DNA from: Rhodocollybia butyracea
Taxonomy: Eukaryota; Basidiomycota; Agaricomycetes; Agaricales; Omphalotaceae
Direction of reading: 5' to 3'
DNA length: 64,000 nt
Assembly (NCBI GenBank): GCA_015501585.1
Contig: JADNRY010000009.1
Span: forward strand, 744,001 to 808,000
This document shows, in pieces, positions 37,433-48,812 of this stretch. A program made the translations under genes and the position numbers. Position 1 is the first letter of the stretch. Every line of letters begins with the position of its first letter. The notes under the pieces were generated by a model. It had not been told where the DNA came from and made no database searches. It was given only the letters and a program-made list of their open reading frames with translations.

Positions 37433-38298
37433 ATGTTCACCAACGTTGTTGTGTCCTCGTTCGCGCCATTTCATACTCTGACTCTTGCGGTACCTGCCTC
37501 TACTCAAACTTCAGATATTCTCCCACTACTCAACGAGAAATACCCACTTCTTCCTTCGTCCGGCCTTTTTCTATCTCTTCATTCTGGTATCACACCGGAG
37601 CATTCACCTGTTTCTTCATTATGCGAACATGGATCTAATCTAGTCACTTTTCGACTTTCGCCTCGCCTCGTCGGAGGCAAAGGAGGTTTTGGGTCCCAAC
37701 TGAGGGCTGCAGGTGGTCGAATGAGTAGCCAGAAGACGAACAACAATGACTCTTGTCGGGATCTCAGCGGTAGAAGGCTGAGTACCATCAAAGAGGCCAA
37801 AAAGTGAGCATAGATTGCTTAACTGCCAGGATCTCTGCTCAACATTTTTTTAGACTTGCAGAATATCTCGAATCGGAACCTGAGAGGCTGGCTGCCAAGG
37901 CCGAGGCGCAAAAGGCAAAGCTGGAGGCGTTGGAACGAAGACTCGGAATTGACGCCCCATCTGGTGCAGGTCCCTCTAAGCCTGGCTCTTCATCTACGGC
38001 AGAACCGGCAAAGTTAGCTGGGAAGAAACATCGATTCGATGACACAGAATATCTTGAACAAAGTCGTGAACTTGTTGATAATGTCAAGAGTGCAGTTTCC
38101 GCAGGTAAGCCAATCATACAGTACGAAAATCCGACAGAAACTAAGGTCCTCGCAGCATTGCTGAAGAAAAAGAAGAAGGCGAAGGTTTCCGAGTCTGACT
38201 CCCCGACTGGCGTACAAGCTTCAAAGGCCAAGGTGGCTCCTAAATTAGAATCTCCTGCAGTGGTTCCCGCTGCGCCTACAGAAGCTGTTGGCGCTTGA
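37433..38298 (+). CDS. SDE2: Sde2 splicing / genome-stability protein
   Basis: Sde2 is made as a ubiquitin-fold fusion that is cleaved after a GG pair; the released protein, starting with Lys, joins the spliceosome. The N-terminal part (VVVSSFAPFHTLTLAVPAST) is the ubiquitin-like fold, followed by LVGGKGGFGSQLRAAGGRMS, which holds the GG|KGG processing site, and CRDLSGRRLSTIKEAKKLAEYL, the most conserved stretch of the family. Exons are 37433-37803 and 37854-38298. The C-terminal half is Ala/Lys-rich with KLEALERRLG and a poly-Lys stretch, ending EAVGA. Length about 272 residues, normal for fungal Sde2. No damage seen. Confidence 0.92.
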
Positions 38299-38619
38299 AT
38301 CTGGTTTTACTTCGACAGCGCTGTACACAAATCTATCTGTGTAGGACTATATTTGATATGTATAATACTTCATCTACAGTGGCGTCTCCCAACAGGATCT
38401 AGCCAAATCTCTGGAATTTTAACAAGGACCGTGAACATTAACACCTTGCCAAGTAATACTATCAGGCGTGAAGTTTGTTGTGCTATTCATCCGTTCATTG
38501 ACCGTCGATCCTGCCATCTCCGAAAGGTACAAAGATGTGGAGTTCGTGGAACCCCGAAGAACTACCTGTCCCGTTTTGCTCCTTTCGTTTCTTTCCGATC
38601 TTCCCAGACGAACCTCTCT

Positions 38620-38957
38620 TTAGACCCAATCTAATCCCTCTAAAATAAACATGATGAGGCTGCTAAGCGCAGCTTTTTCCAACTCAGCCAGCTTACTCGT
38701 CCTACGTTCTCTGTAATCGACAAATGAGAGCGGAAATATCATCCCCAGGAGAGCGCTGGCTAGAAGGAAGGACTCGGAAAGCCAGACCTGGATGCAACAT
38801 TTGATGTATGTATTCGAAGTCATGTATCGAACGGTAAGAGCCTAGAAATCCAGAATGAATTGCTCAAAATGTCGGGCCGGCGCTTAAAGTTCATCCTATA
38901 TATCGTGATTACCGATTACTATGTAGTTACCAATCCACTCTCAGAATCTCCAGCCAT
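38620..38957 (-). CDS. Small single-span membrane protein, about 82 residues
   Basis: Built from a 27-nt first exon (38931-38957, MAGDSESGL) and exon 2 (38620-38841) joined by a clean GTAACT...TTTCTAG intron. Exon 2 starts ALTVRYMTSNTYIKCC, has a hydrophobic segment (SFLLASALLGMIFPLSFV), a basic patch (YRERRTSKLAELEKAA) and a second moderately hydrophobic stretch (LSSLIMFILEGLDWV). I do not recognise it. It starts 111 bp from the NADH pyrophosphatase gene in head-to-head orientation, so they may share a promoter. Small size and the very short first exon make it easy to miss. Confidence 0.55.
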
Positions 38958-39068
38958 TCTTCCCTCAATTCGCTCAGCTATTGCCAGCACACTTGCGAAG
39001 ATGGCAGAACAGTACGTTGTCCGCCTCTGTACATTGGCCTTTGCTGATTCGTAGACAGACGAACAATC

Positions 39069-40647
<1,579 letters not shown>

Positions 40648-41013
40648 TAGAACCGATAAACTGTAGTTGTACAACATACTGAAATGCAAGGATATATACA
40701 TCCATAGAAGAAAATTTAGTGATATACAGTGGTGTCTTGTAGTCTCCATTTGTCCAAGGGTCCCCACCACCACATGGACCGTCTTCTAGTCCCTTCGTCA
40801 GCTCGTGGGGCTCGTCTGGACTCTGCTGTTTGTCCGTTTTTCTTCGCCGGGTCTTCTTCACCCTGGGAAGCCCTTGCTCCTCATCACTGCCACTTCCACT
40901 GTCGTTCCTCCGTCTGTGTCGCCGTATTATCTCCATCTCATACTCATTTCTACTGACTCTCCACCCAAAGCTACCTAGACCCCAGCCACTGACCCGAGCA
41001 CCATTCCTTGTGG

Positions 41014-42440
41014 TCATCTCCATTTCACGAATTCGTTCAGCTCTTTCGGCGGTTTGACGTCGAGCGGCGGTGACATGGCATGGCGAAGATTGTGTATCCA
41101 GTCATGGACCATTTTGGGAAGGAAGCTGGGGAGAGACGACGTGGATGTACTGCTTGTGGTCAAAGTATCAGAAGGAGTTCGGCGAGGCCGAGGGCGTGCA
41201 GGAGGTGGAGAAGAGTCTTCGCTCAAAGAGGCTTGCTCGCCCGTATGATCAGTTCCCCCATGACGCTTCTTTCTCTTGTTCTCTCTTGACTCACGCCTCC
41301 TGCTTACAAGCCTTTCGCTTCTCTGGAGCAGAATTTCCACAACATGATCCGTTGTCTGCGCACTTTGTCCGCTGCCGGCCCCGACCCACCACCACCATCC
41401 TAGAAAGCTTTGCCATAGTATGACAGCCCAAATGAGGCCCGGAAGCCATACGTATTCCTGGTTCTTTGGTACGTACAGGAAGGTGAGTGCAGTACTGACT
41501 ACGGCCAAGCCAAGAGCGCTAGCACCGAACACGGCCGTGCCTCCGTCCGTACGCCATGCTTGTGAGCGGTTAACGAGTAGGCCCCAGATGAACAGGGAAC
41601 TCGTAAAGAGCAGTGACAACGTGGCGTTGCAAACGTTGCGAATGTTGTTGGCTAGGCCGTTTAGTGTGTCATTTGATTCCTGAATGGGTATGCACTGCAT
41701 AATAGCAGATGTTAAGGCGAGGGGACCTAAATTAACAGGTTAGAAGTGGGTAAAGTAGGAAATGTTGAATTAGATACCCAGTAAAAAGTAGATTAGACGT
41801 GCTTCGAGCCGTGAAGGAAATAACAAGGTTAAGAATTGGATGTGGTTGATCTAAATAATGAGCGATAAACCTAAAGATACTAGGAGATTCATACCTGGAC
41901 CAGTACAGAAACAGTGGCATTCATCAGCATCCAGGTACCTCTCTCCGCGGTGGTCCAGGCGGTTGGGATTGGGGTGGAATTAGTCGAATTGGCAATCTCC
42001 GGAGCCGAAGGGATGAGGTTATCCAGTGGTGGAAGATAAACAGCGAGATAGCTCAGCATGTAAGGCCAATGTTCACTTTCGTCTTTTGCTGCGGATAAAA
42101 CGACATGCATGGTCGCAATAAGTGAAACGAGGAGAGTGACAACGCCTGATAGCTGGAGAGCATAGTTCAAAGGCGCTAGCGGCCAGTGATATTGACCAGT
42201 AAAGATGATGTGGATGAAAAGCACGGCGACGAGGGTAAATACGACACCAGTGACGAGAGTCTGAACTGGAAGAGAACGAGCAAATTCCGGTTTGTAGCCG
42301 AGGTATGGGCTGTCGAAATTTTTCAATTAATGTATTGTTTTTAGTGAAGAAAAAGCAAACTACTCAGTGGTATTGTCATACACTGCCCGAACAAAATTGA
42401 GCCAGCTTAAAGCTGAAAAGAATTTCCAGAGAAAATGCAT
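41014..42440 (-). CDS. Polytopic membrane protein of unknown function
   Basis: Four exons: 42364-42440, 41894-42309, 41778-41850 and 41014-41726, all phase-matched. The start MHFLWKFFSALSWLNFVRAV is short and basic, then PYLGYKPEFARSLPVQ leads into about seven hydrophobic segments (TGVVFTLVAVLFIHIIF; LSGVVTLLVSLIATMHVVLS; ARLIYFLLGPLALTSAIM; TLSLLFTSSLFIWGLLVN; VWLPGLIWAVILWQSFLGWW). A loop between spans 3 and 4 has N-glycosylation sites (NSTNST, NATVS). The cytosolic tail is long, Arg/Ser/Pro-rich and likely disordered (RRRESRENKRKK; PARPRPRRTPSD). I do not recognise a named family; it resembles uncharacterised fungal membrane proteins. About 425 residues. Confidence 0.75.
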
Positions 42441-42681
42441 CTCATTATCTGGTGGTGAAGCTGGTCGAAGGAAAGAAGATAAACTCGTGTGAATTTCAGG
42501 CCCATACGAAGCTATATGAAGCTAAGTAATTCTAATTTTTAACAAGTCCTCTGACCAAGTAAAATAATTTATATAGAGTAGGTCGAAATGATGTATGCAG
42601 AGAGGTTTCTCCCGTATCTACGTTGCAGAATGAAATCGTAACAGTCGTCAATCGTCGTCAGTTCGCTTTGAATAGATTTTT

Positions 42682-43533
42682 TTAGTATTTTCTGAAAGAC
42701 GAATCAGGACACGCGGGAATGCCAAGCACATCGACAAACCTGTCCACGCCACAACAGTAACACGCTCTTGCCGATAAGAATATGGTGCCCAGCCATGATG
42801 CTATCAGCGCGGCGAGGACGAGCCAGACAGCATTCCCAATCTCGACACCCAAGCCATTGTCTGTCAAGCCAGGTAGTTTGTTTCTAGCCACCGCAACCAT
42901 TACTGCGTCCACGACAAATACCACTGTACTTAAGATGGCAGTGATGATTGTCAGAACGAGTGAGAGAATTGCCATGCCATGTGAAGCCAGGAAAAGGGAT
43001 GCGAAAAGGGCTAAGAGTGAAACTCCAGCAGCGACAATATGTAGAATGAGTACCACGAGGAGACCCTTCAATACTAGAAATCATTTTATATCAATTCTTG
43101 TTAGCCAATTCACCTTCGCACTCAGGCTCACCATCATTTACAATTGCTTGGCTTAGACCTATCTCCGCGAGCAGAGCATCGGGAATAACATTCGCGTAGC
43201 CAAGTTTAGGGCCGTAGCATAGTCCATCGTCATGGAGTACGGAAGGAGGGTTTAGTGGACTATAAGTTTTGAGTTCCAAGGCGAGATTCGAGAAACGGGA
43301 ATCATCACAAACCTGTAGGCGCAAGCCCCCCAAACCCCGAATCGTATCTCTGTGGCTGAGGAAGTGGCTGGCGCGGTGACTATCGAGCGTACTTGAACGA
43401 TATAAACAGACCGAACGATAGGAAGAGAGATTCCGACGAGGAAGAGGAGGATGAATGCTGAGAAGAGCAGAAATACGCAAACCAGCGATATCTTCCGGTG
43501 GGCATAGAGGGGCTTGTGGTGAGCCTTGAACAT
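42682..43533 (-). CDS. SUR7/PalI-type tetraspan membrane protein
   Basis: Family members sit in fungal plasma-membrane eisosomes or act in ambient pH sensing (PalI/Rim9). Exons: 43313-43533, 43115-43259 and 42682-43073. Segment 1 (ISLVCVFLLFSAFILLFLVGIS) follows a basic N-terminus. The extracellular loop has the family-typical FGVWGACAYS...LCYGPKLGY with paired cysteines. Three more segments follow (LLVVLILHIVAAGVSLLALF; ILSLVLTIITAILSTVVFVV; AVWLVLAALIASWLGTIFLS). The C-terminus after CYCCGVDRF is short, so it lacks the long tail of PalI itself. Start at 43533 has the usual basic MFKAHHKPLYAHRK. About 250 residues, normal for the family. Confidence 0.82.
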
Positions 43534-44084
43534 CGTAAAAGAGAAAGATTTGATAAAAGTCAGTCTGAGTGTCGAAGAAAAGGTCTGATCAAGAGAAGTA
43601 CGGTATACGGGCGAGGCTAAAGACTTGCCAACCCGGTCTCCTACGTCCGCGAGGCGAAGATGGTGAGAGGGCCACTATACACGTGCTCGGTTACCAAAAA
43701 GGGATTGCTTAGGCGCCGGATGATCACGCCTAAACTTTCTCAAGCCGTGTCGCCGTATGTTATATCATGGATTGAATATGTCGATCCGGATGGGAGAAAA
43801 AACACTGCCTCAGACATGCAACCAAGAATCTGAATCGGCTGGATGCAGGATGCACATATCAAGTCAAGTTTTCAAGGGCCGAACAGCATTCAATGTCCTC
43901 GTTGAAACCATGCATAGTCACACCAGGTTTTCTTCAAGCGGGTGTTATGATTACTTTGCCCTGAAGTGCTGAAGAATGGGCATCATTTGGCCAAGACATT
44001 CTTAATCAGGCCCTGGCCCGCCGTTTCAGCATACAATCAAACAGTCAAAATCAACAAAGCAACATTGGCCCATTGGCCATTATT
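43534..44084. other. Intergenic between SUR7-like gene and array
   Basis: No gene seen. The first part is the promoter of the leftward SUR7-like gene. Homology to the other array spacers was not noticed here, so copy B seems to mark the left border of the direct array. Confidence 0.45.
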
Positions 44085-44222
44085 ATTGGATGCGGTGTTT
44101 GTCACCTGTCCCACCTGTCCCGTCGCCCTGCACTCAGCGCGCGCTACTCTGTTTTTCACCTCTCTTTCCCCACTCGAGCTTCCCAGTCTCAGACACGCAC
44201 ACTCCCCGGCGGTCAGCGCTCA
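44085..44222 (+). promoter_or_regulatory. Conserved 5'-proximal block of copy B
   Basis: Same block as before A, C, D, E and F: TTGGATGCGGTGTTTGTCACC, CTCAGCGCGCGCTACTC, a pyrimidine tract, CTCGAGCTTCCCAG and a CACGCACACTCCCC-like stretch ending at the ATG. Conserved better than needed for untranslated DNA of duplicated genes, so probably core promoter plus 5'UTR. Confidence 0.6.
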
Positions 44223-45904
44223 ATGACTACCCCAGACGCCGCCGTTCCTCGCCTTGTTGTCGTGGATGATACAGATCCCAACATTCGATATTCGCCATCA
44301 AATGCCTTTTCACTGGACTCAAAGGGAACTTTAGATGGTCTTGGCTGGGGTGGGAAGGTTTTCAACCAGACTGTCACTGGGACGACGGTAAATGCTTCTC
44401 TTAGCTATACGTTTAATGGTGAGCAAGTCTTCCGGCTATAATGCGCCTCTAGGGAATTACTCATTCGTTCTTGCATAGGGACGTTTGTTCGTGCCATGGT
44501 CGCTGGAGAAGGGGCGTCATATGCCTGGAACTGCTCAGTGGATGGACATACTATTACGAGTTTCCTCGTGGACACGACCCAGGTTACCAATTATATTGCA
44601 TGCGACTCGGCTGGGACTCTTCAAGGCACGACAGGCCAACATACGTTGGACGTCAATTTTTACTTCCCACCTAATGCCAACAGTACCTCAACTCAGTCGC
44701 TGTGGCTAGATAGCATCCAGTATCAGCCATTGGCCTCTGACCCTCTCGATTCTGTGACACTCAGGATTCATAACAGCGATCCTTCCGTCAGATATGCTAA
44801 TAGCTCTGGAGGATGGTTTTGGCAAGGGGCTCAAACCAATGCTACAGACAGGACCGGGACAAGTATGGATTTTTCGTTCAATGGTGTGTTGTGTTCTTGA
44901 TCACCATGAATCGGAATAAAACCTAAACAATTTTTTTTTTCGTTCAAGGGTCCTCTGTAACACTATACACCGTAGTCTTCGGCAATGAAACAGAGGTGTT
45001 CAATGCTAATACAGCCTTCTACTCCCTTGACGGAAACTCTACATTCTTTGATCTCCCCGGCAGTATGATATCAGCCAGTACTGGAAATTTCACGAACATA
45101 CAAAACTACCCTCTCTTCACCGTATCCAACCTCTCCCCGTCACCGCATGATATCGAAGTCGCCACCTCATACAACGCTTCTACTTTTCCCCAGTACCTCG
45201 CCATCGACTATTTTCTCATAAAAACGAATCCTCATAATTCGAGTTCCCCCGAATCGCCTGGCAACTCCTCGTCCGGTAGCAATGGATCCTCCTCCAATTC
45301 TTCGAATTCTGGATCCAGTCACAAAAACATCGCCGCAATAGCAGGCGGTACCGTCGCTGGAGTAGCCGGACTTGCAGCTCTTTTCCTTGTCATTTTCTTC
45401 CTTGTCCGACGGCAGAAGGAGCGCAAATACAGTGGCATGATGTTGGACTTGACGGGAAGCAGTCTCGGCTACTGCCGCTCCCCTCCTGGTCCAGAGGACC
45501 CCACCCTGCAAGTTACCCCGTTTAATTATGGTTCTCAGCTCATACCCAATGACCCCTCGAGTTACGCTACTTCTCCTCAAGAATCGACCACCTTCACGGG
45601 CCAAAGTCCAACTACGTATAACCCGTATGCTCATAGTGTTGTATCAGCACCATTGGCAGGGTCTTCCTCAAGTCATCCCGTCGACGAGTCGGTCTCTTCG
45701 TCCCGAACATCTGGGTGGAATCCCAGCCGGTTTGTGACGATGAATCCGACGAACCCGACGAACCCGAAGGATCCAGTCACATTGGCGGTACAGGACGAGC
45801 AGATTCGGAGGAGCGAGATTAGGCAGCACATGGATAGTGGGGTGCGAATGCCATCGGCAGACGATACGATCGTGGATGTCCCACCGACGTATACAGAGGC
45901 TTGA
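44223..45904 (+). CDS. Copy B: two-module single-pass surface protein, 518 residues
   Basis: Family reference copy, intact. Exons 44223-44418, 44479-44883 and 44949-45904. Module 1 (about 8-170) opens VVVDDTDPNIRYS and includes YTFNGTFVRAMVAG, WNCSVDG, NYIACDSAGTLQGTTGQH and LWLDSIQYQPL. Module 2 (about 175-300) repeats the pattern: NSDPSVRYA, GTSMDFSFNGSSVTLYT, FYSLDGNSTFFDLPGS. Many NxS/T sites follow in a Ser/Asn stalk. One span (about 327-353) has AGGTVAGVAGL (GxxxG), then RRQKERKYSG, so the tail is cytosolic. The tail ends in a conserved block (EQIRRSEIRQHMDSG...PSADD) and VPPTYTEA, a PPxY motif. No signal peptide precedes module 1. Beta-sandwich, galactose-binding-like folding is inferred. 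Function unknown. Confidence 0.85.
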
Positions 45905-46059
45905 AAGTTCCACGTCTATCTAAACGAGGACCAAGTTTTTTTCTTTTTTTTCGGGAAGGAGATGAATTTTCAGTCAACTGCTTCAGTCAATTGCGCGGCA
46001 TAGTGCTTGACGTAGTGCTTGGCATTATTTTTATTGGGGTTTATATATGGACCATGGTG

Positions 46060-46520
46060 ATTAACGACGAGCTAGTGTTGTATTGGACGTTCCCGTGGTG
46101 CCGTGCTCGTCGGCCAACGTGCCCACGTACGGTGAGAGTGGCGCTGTAGCCTGACGGGCTGGACGCGCGCTGAAAATGGCTCTGTGTGTTTTGTAGGGTG
46201 GAATTGGACTGGAGGGGCCTCGTTGAGATCTCTTTCTGTGATCACGCTCTTAATCATTCTGGTAGCACATATTTCTTTGCGTTTCTCCTTATTGTCTTTC
46301 CCTTTGTTTAATCTCACGACATCTTGTGCGTGCGCTGTCGCTCCGGACACATAATTCACTTTCCTTTGTACCCACGACTCTTGCTCGTTCTACTCTAATC
46401 CTTTGTTTGATTACATTGTATATACTAGCTACTAAAACACCTACTACCGCACGCCGTGCTCGGCACACATCATATCCACGTTCAGCTTTGACATCGTGTG
46501 AATATATCTAGCACGCTCGG
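46060..46520 (+). repeat. 3' flank repeat of the array unit (after B)
   Basis: Homologous to 48585-48960, 52040-52240, 58180-58640 and 60990-61175. Shared pieces: TGTTGTATTGGAC, CCGTGGTGCCGTGCTC, the ACTCTTGCTCG segment, and the motif TTCAGCTTTGACAT...TATATCTAGC at 46481-46512. No ORF is kept between copies. Probably terminator/3'UTR duplicated with the gene. Confidence 0.65.
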
Positions 46521-47089
46521 TATCGAGTCTTAGTATCATCGTCCGAGACACCTTCCTTGCCTGGTTTCATAAAAGCTTCAAATCTTGTCTTGAGGTATAT
46601 CATTCACTTCGCTTTTCTACTATTCTAGATGTCTACTGCATGTGTTGATCGTGCGACGCGGTGTTGGCTTGTGTGCTTATGATACTTATATTCTTCTCAT
46701 AGTAGATGACTCCTAGCTGACCCCGATCCTTCAGCGTACTCTATGAATAGGATCAAAAATGACTGCTCTTGACAAAGTGAAAGCTACGTTGTAGCGGGAC
46801 TCAAGGCAGGCTTTTATCAGAATTTTAATTTTTCCCGTTTCACCACTGATGCGCGCGAAGATTGAAATATTGAGTATTAGCCTGTTAAATAAGGACAGCA
46901 ATTAGCGGTAATCACTGCGTATCGTTCGGATCCATGGACTTCCTCTTAGATCTCACCTTTGAGACCCTCATTCTCAAACTACAAAAATTGGGAAAATGAG
47001 GTCGGACAATGATTGGGTTGACAGCAGCGTTTGGGTCGCGTTATTCGGTGAGTAGAGTGATACTTCTAGCCCTTTTTTTCATCAACTAA
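46521..47089. other. Unique spacer, no gene seen
   Basis: Not obviously shared with the other spacers. Only short random ORFs. Confidence 0.4.
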
Positions 47090-47650
47090 GTCGGCATAAA
47101 TAGGATCGCATCATCGATTCCATCTGTCCTACGGTTGGAGCCGATTTTGCACGGGAGTCGACGCATTGAACTCGTTGCTTACACATTCACCAAGCGCTGA
47201 ACGCAGTGAACTCGACAGATCGGAACACCTATCCCATTCGTTCTCCACGATGCCCGCATCATCACATCCCAATCCAAAAAAAGGTCTCGGGCCTGAGTGT
47301 TAGCTCGTAACTTCGAGCTGGAAAGACGGCGCGCTCGTCTTGTCAACCCCCTCCTTCAATCCTCAACTATTCTTGTACCTGGATTATCTCGGCCTGTTGA
47401 ATGCACGCATGCTCATCAACTCGGCTACTGTCTCCAATTTTACCAGCAAGGAATGGTATTAAACAGGACAAGGGCGAACGTAAGGGGACCGAGAGGAGAA
47501 GATGGCTAAAGGGGGAACAGAGACAAAATGCGACTAGGACACGATGGCTCAATGGTGAAGGTTCTGCTGCAGTGGGCTGGGAAGTCCTGAAGCTCCCGAG
47601 AACGGCTTTCACTCGACTCGTCTGATTTAGGGTGAATGAACTTTTCATTG
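47090..47650. repeat. Copy C upstream region, inverted match to 2336-3000
   Basis: Carries the same order of blocks as the 5' flank of copy A, on the opposite strand. A minus-strand ORF (QTSRVKAVLGSFRTSQPTAAE) matches a plus-strand one at 2336-2524, but both look like by-products of DNA homology. The GAGAACGGCTTTCACTCGAC word near 47598 recurs before D (49449) and E (56200). Confidence 0.75.
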
Positions 47651-47869
47651 ATGATGCATCTGCAGCCTTCCTCTGCTATGTAGTGAGTTTCTCTTCCAAA
47701 TTGGAGGAAAACCTTCCTATAGTATCTAATTACATTCTTCACTAACTTAGAAATCCGAAAGTCTGATCTATTTTGGTAGACCATGGACTATCAATGTATC
47801 AAGGACGCTCGGTTGACTCTAATTGCGACGGGAAGTCTTCCACTGGATCATTCATAGTATCACCATTGT

Positions 47870-47996
47870 CTCATTGGATGCGGTGTTTGTCACCTGTCCC
47901 GTCCCCCAACACTCAGCGCACGCTACTCTCTTCACCTCTCATACCCCCCTCGAGCTTTACAGTCCCAAACCCGCACATTCCCCGGGCCAGCATCGA
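47870..47996 (+). promoter_or_regulatory. Conserved 5'-proximal block of copy C
   Basis: TTGGATGCGGTGTTTGTCACC, CACTCAGCGCACGCTACTC, CTCGAGCTTTACAG and a CCCGCACATTCCCC stretch before the ATG at 47997. Equivalent to the block before the intact copies even though the gene body is broken. Confidence 0.55.
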
Positions 47997-48780
47997 ATGG
48001 CTTACCCAGACTCCACCGTTCCTCGACTAGTTGTCGTGGATGATACAGACCCCACTATCCGGTACTCGCCATCAAGCGCCTTTTCGCTGGACACGAAGGG
48101 GAGTTTAAATGACCTAGGTTGGGGTGGGAACGTTTTCAACCAGACCATCACTGGGACAACGGTAAACGCTTCTTTCAGCTATACGTTCAATGGTGAGTGG
48201 TCTATATTTCGCCTCTGGTGCTCGTTAAAATCAATCATTGGCTTTTTACACAGGGACGTTTGTTCGCGCCGTGATCGCTGGAAAACTGTAAGGGCATATG
48301 GCTGGAACTGCTCAGTGGACGGACATACTATTGCGAGTTTTTCCCAGTTGGCGGCCAGGTTACCAATTATATCGCATGCGACTCGGCTGGGATTCTTCAA
48401 GGCACAATAGGCGAACATACGTTGGACGACAATCTTTACTTTCCGCTAATGCCACCAGTACTTCGAGCCAGCGTTGTGGCTAGATAGTATCCAGTATCAG
48501 CCATTTCCGTCTGACCCGCTCGACTCTGTGACGCTCAGGATCTATAACAGCGATCCGTCCGTCACATATATTGAGTGCAACAGTGGTATTGGACATCCCG
48601 TGGTACGGTGTTCGTCGGCCAGCGTACCGGCGTACGATGGAGAATGCACGTGTACTGACAGAGTGTCGCTGCAGCTTGACGGGCTGAACGCGCACGGAGA
48701 TGTGCTCTGTGTGTTCTATATGGACAGGCGGGGGGGTCTTATACCTCGTTCAATCACAGTTTTGGCTTAATCGTTCTGAT
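47997..48780 (+). pseudogene. Copy C: truncated, frameshifted family member
   Basis: Exon 1 (47997-48192) is intact and family-typical. Exon 2 starts at 48254 but meets TAA after AGKL near 48290, where one base is lost compared with copy A. A second shift before the QVTNYIACD segment breaks the frame again. Near 48575, after NSDPSVTY, exon 2 runs straight into sequence that in B and E is 3' flank (TATTGGAC...CCGTGGT), so intron 2 and all of exon 3 with membrane span and PPxY tail are deleted. Its 5' block is still present, so it may be transcribed. Confidence 0.85.
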
Positions 48781-48785
48781 ATCAC

Positions 48786-48812
48786 TTTTTTTTTTTTTTT
48801 TTTTTTTTTTTT
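48786..48812 (+). repeat. Poly-T run of 27
   Basis: Uninterrupted T homopolymer within the 3' flank of copy C, equivalent to a short T-rich place after other copies. Either slippage expansion or the A-tail of a reverse-transcribed insertion on the minus strand; no such insertion was recognised. Confidence 0.8.

Noticed and set aside
37839..38231. 130-codon minus-strand ORF
   Set aside because: Antisense of SDE2 exon 2.
44100..44222. In-frame open leader before copy B, similar to copy A (FHLSF..RA.QSQT)
   Set aside because: The frame is broken in C and E, and it is not hydrophobic; treated as 5'UTR homology rather than a signal peptide.
45167..45634. 155-codon minus-strand ORF in copy B (similar in A, D, F)
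   Set aside because: Mirror of exon 3; it is open in several copies only because the sense codons are conserved.
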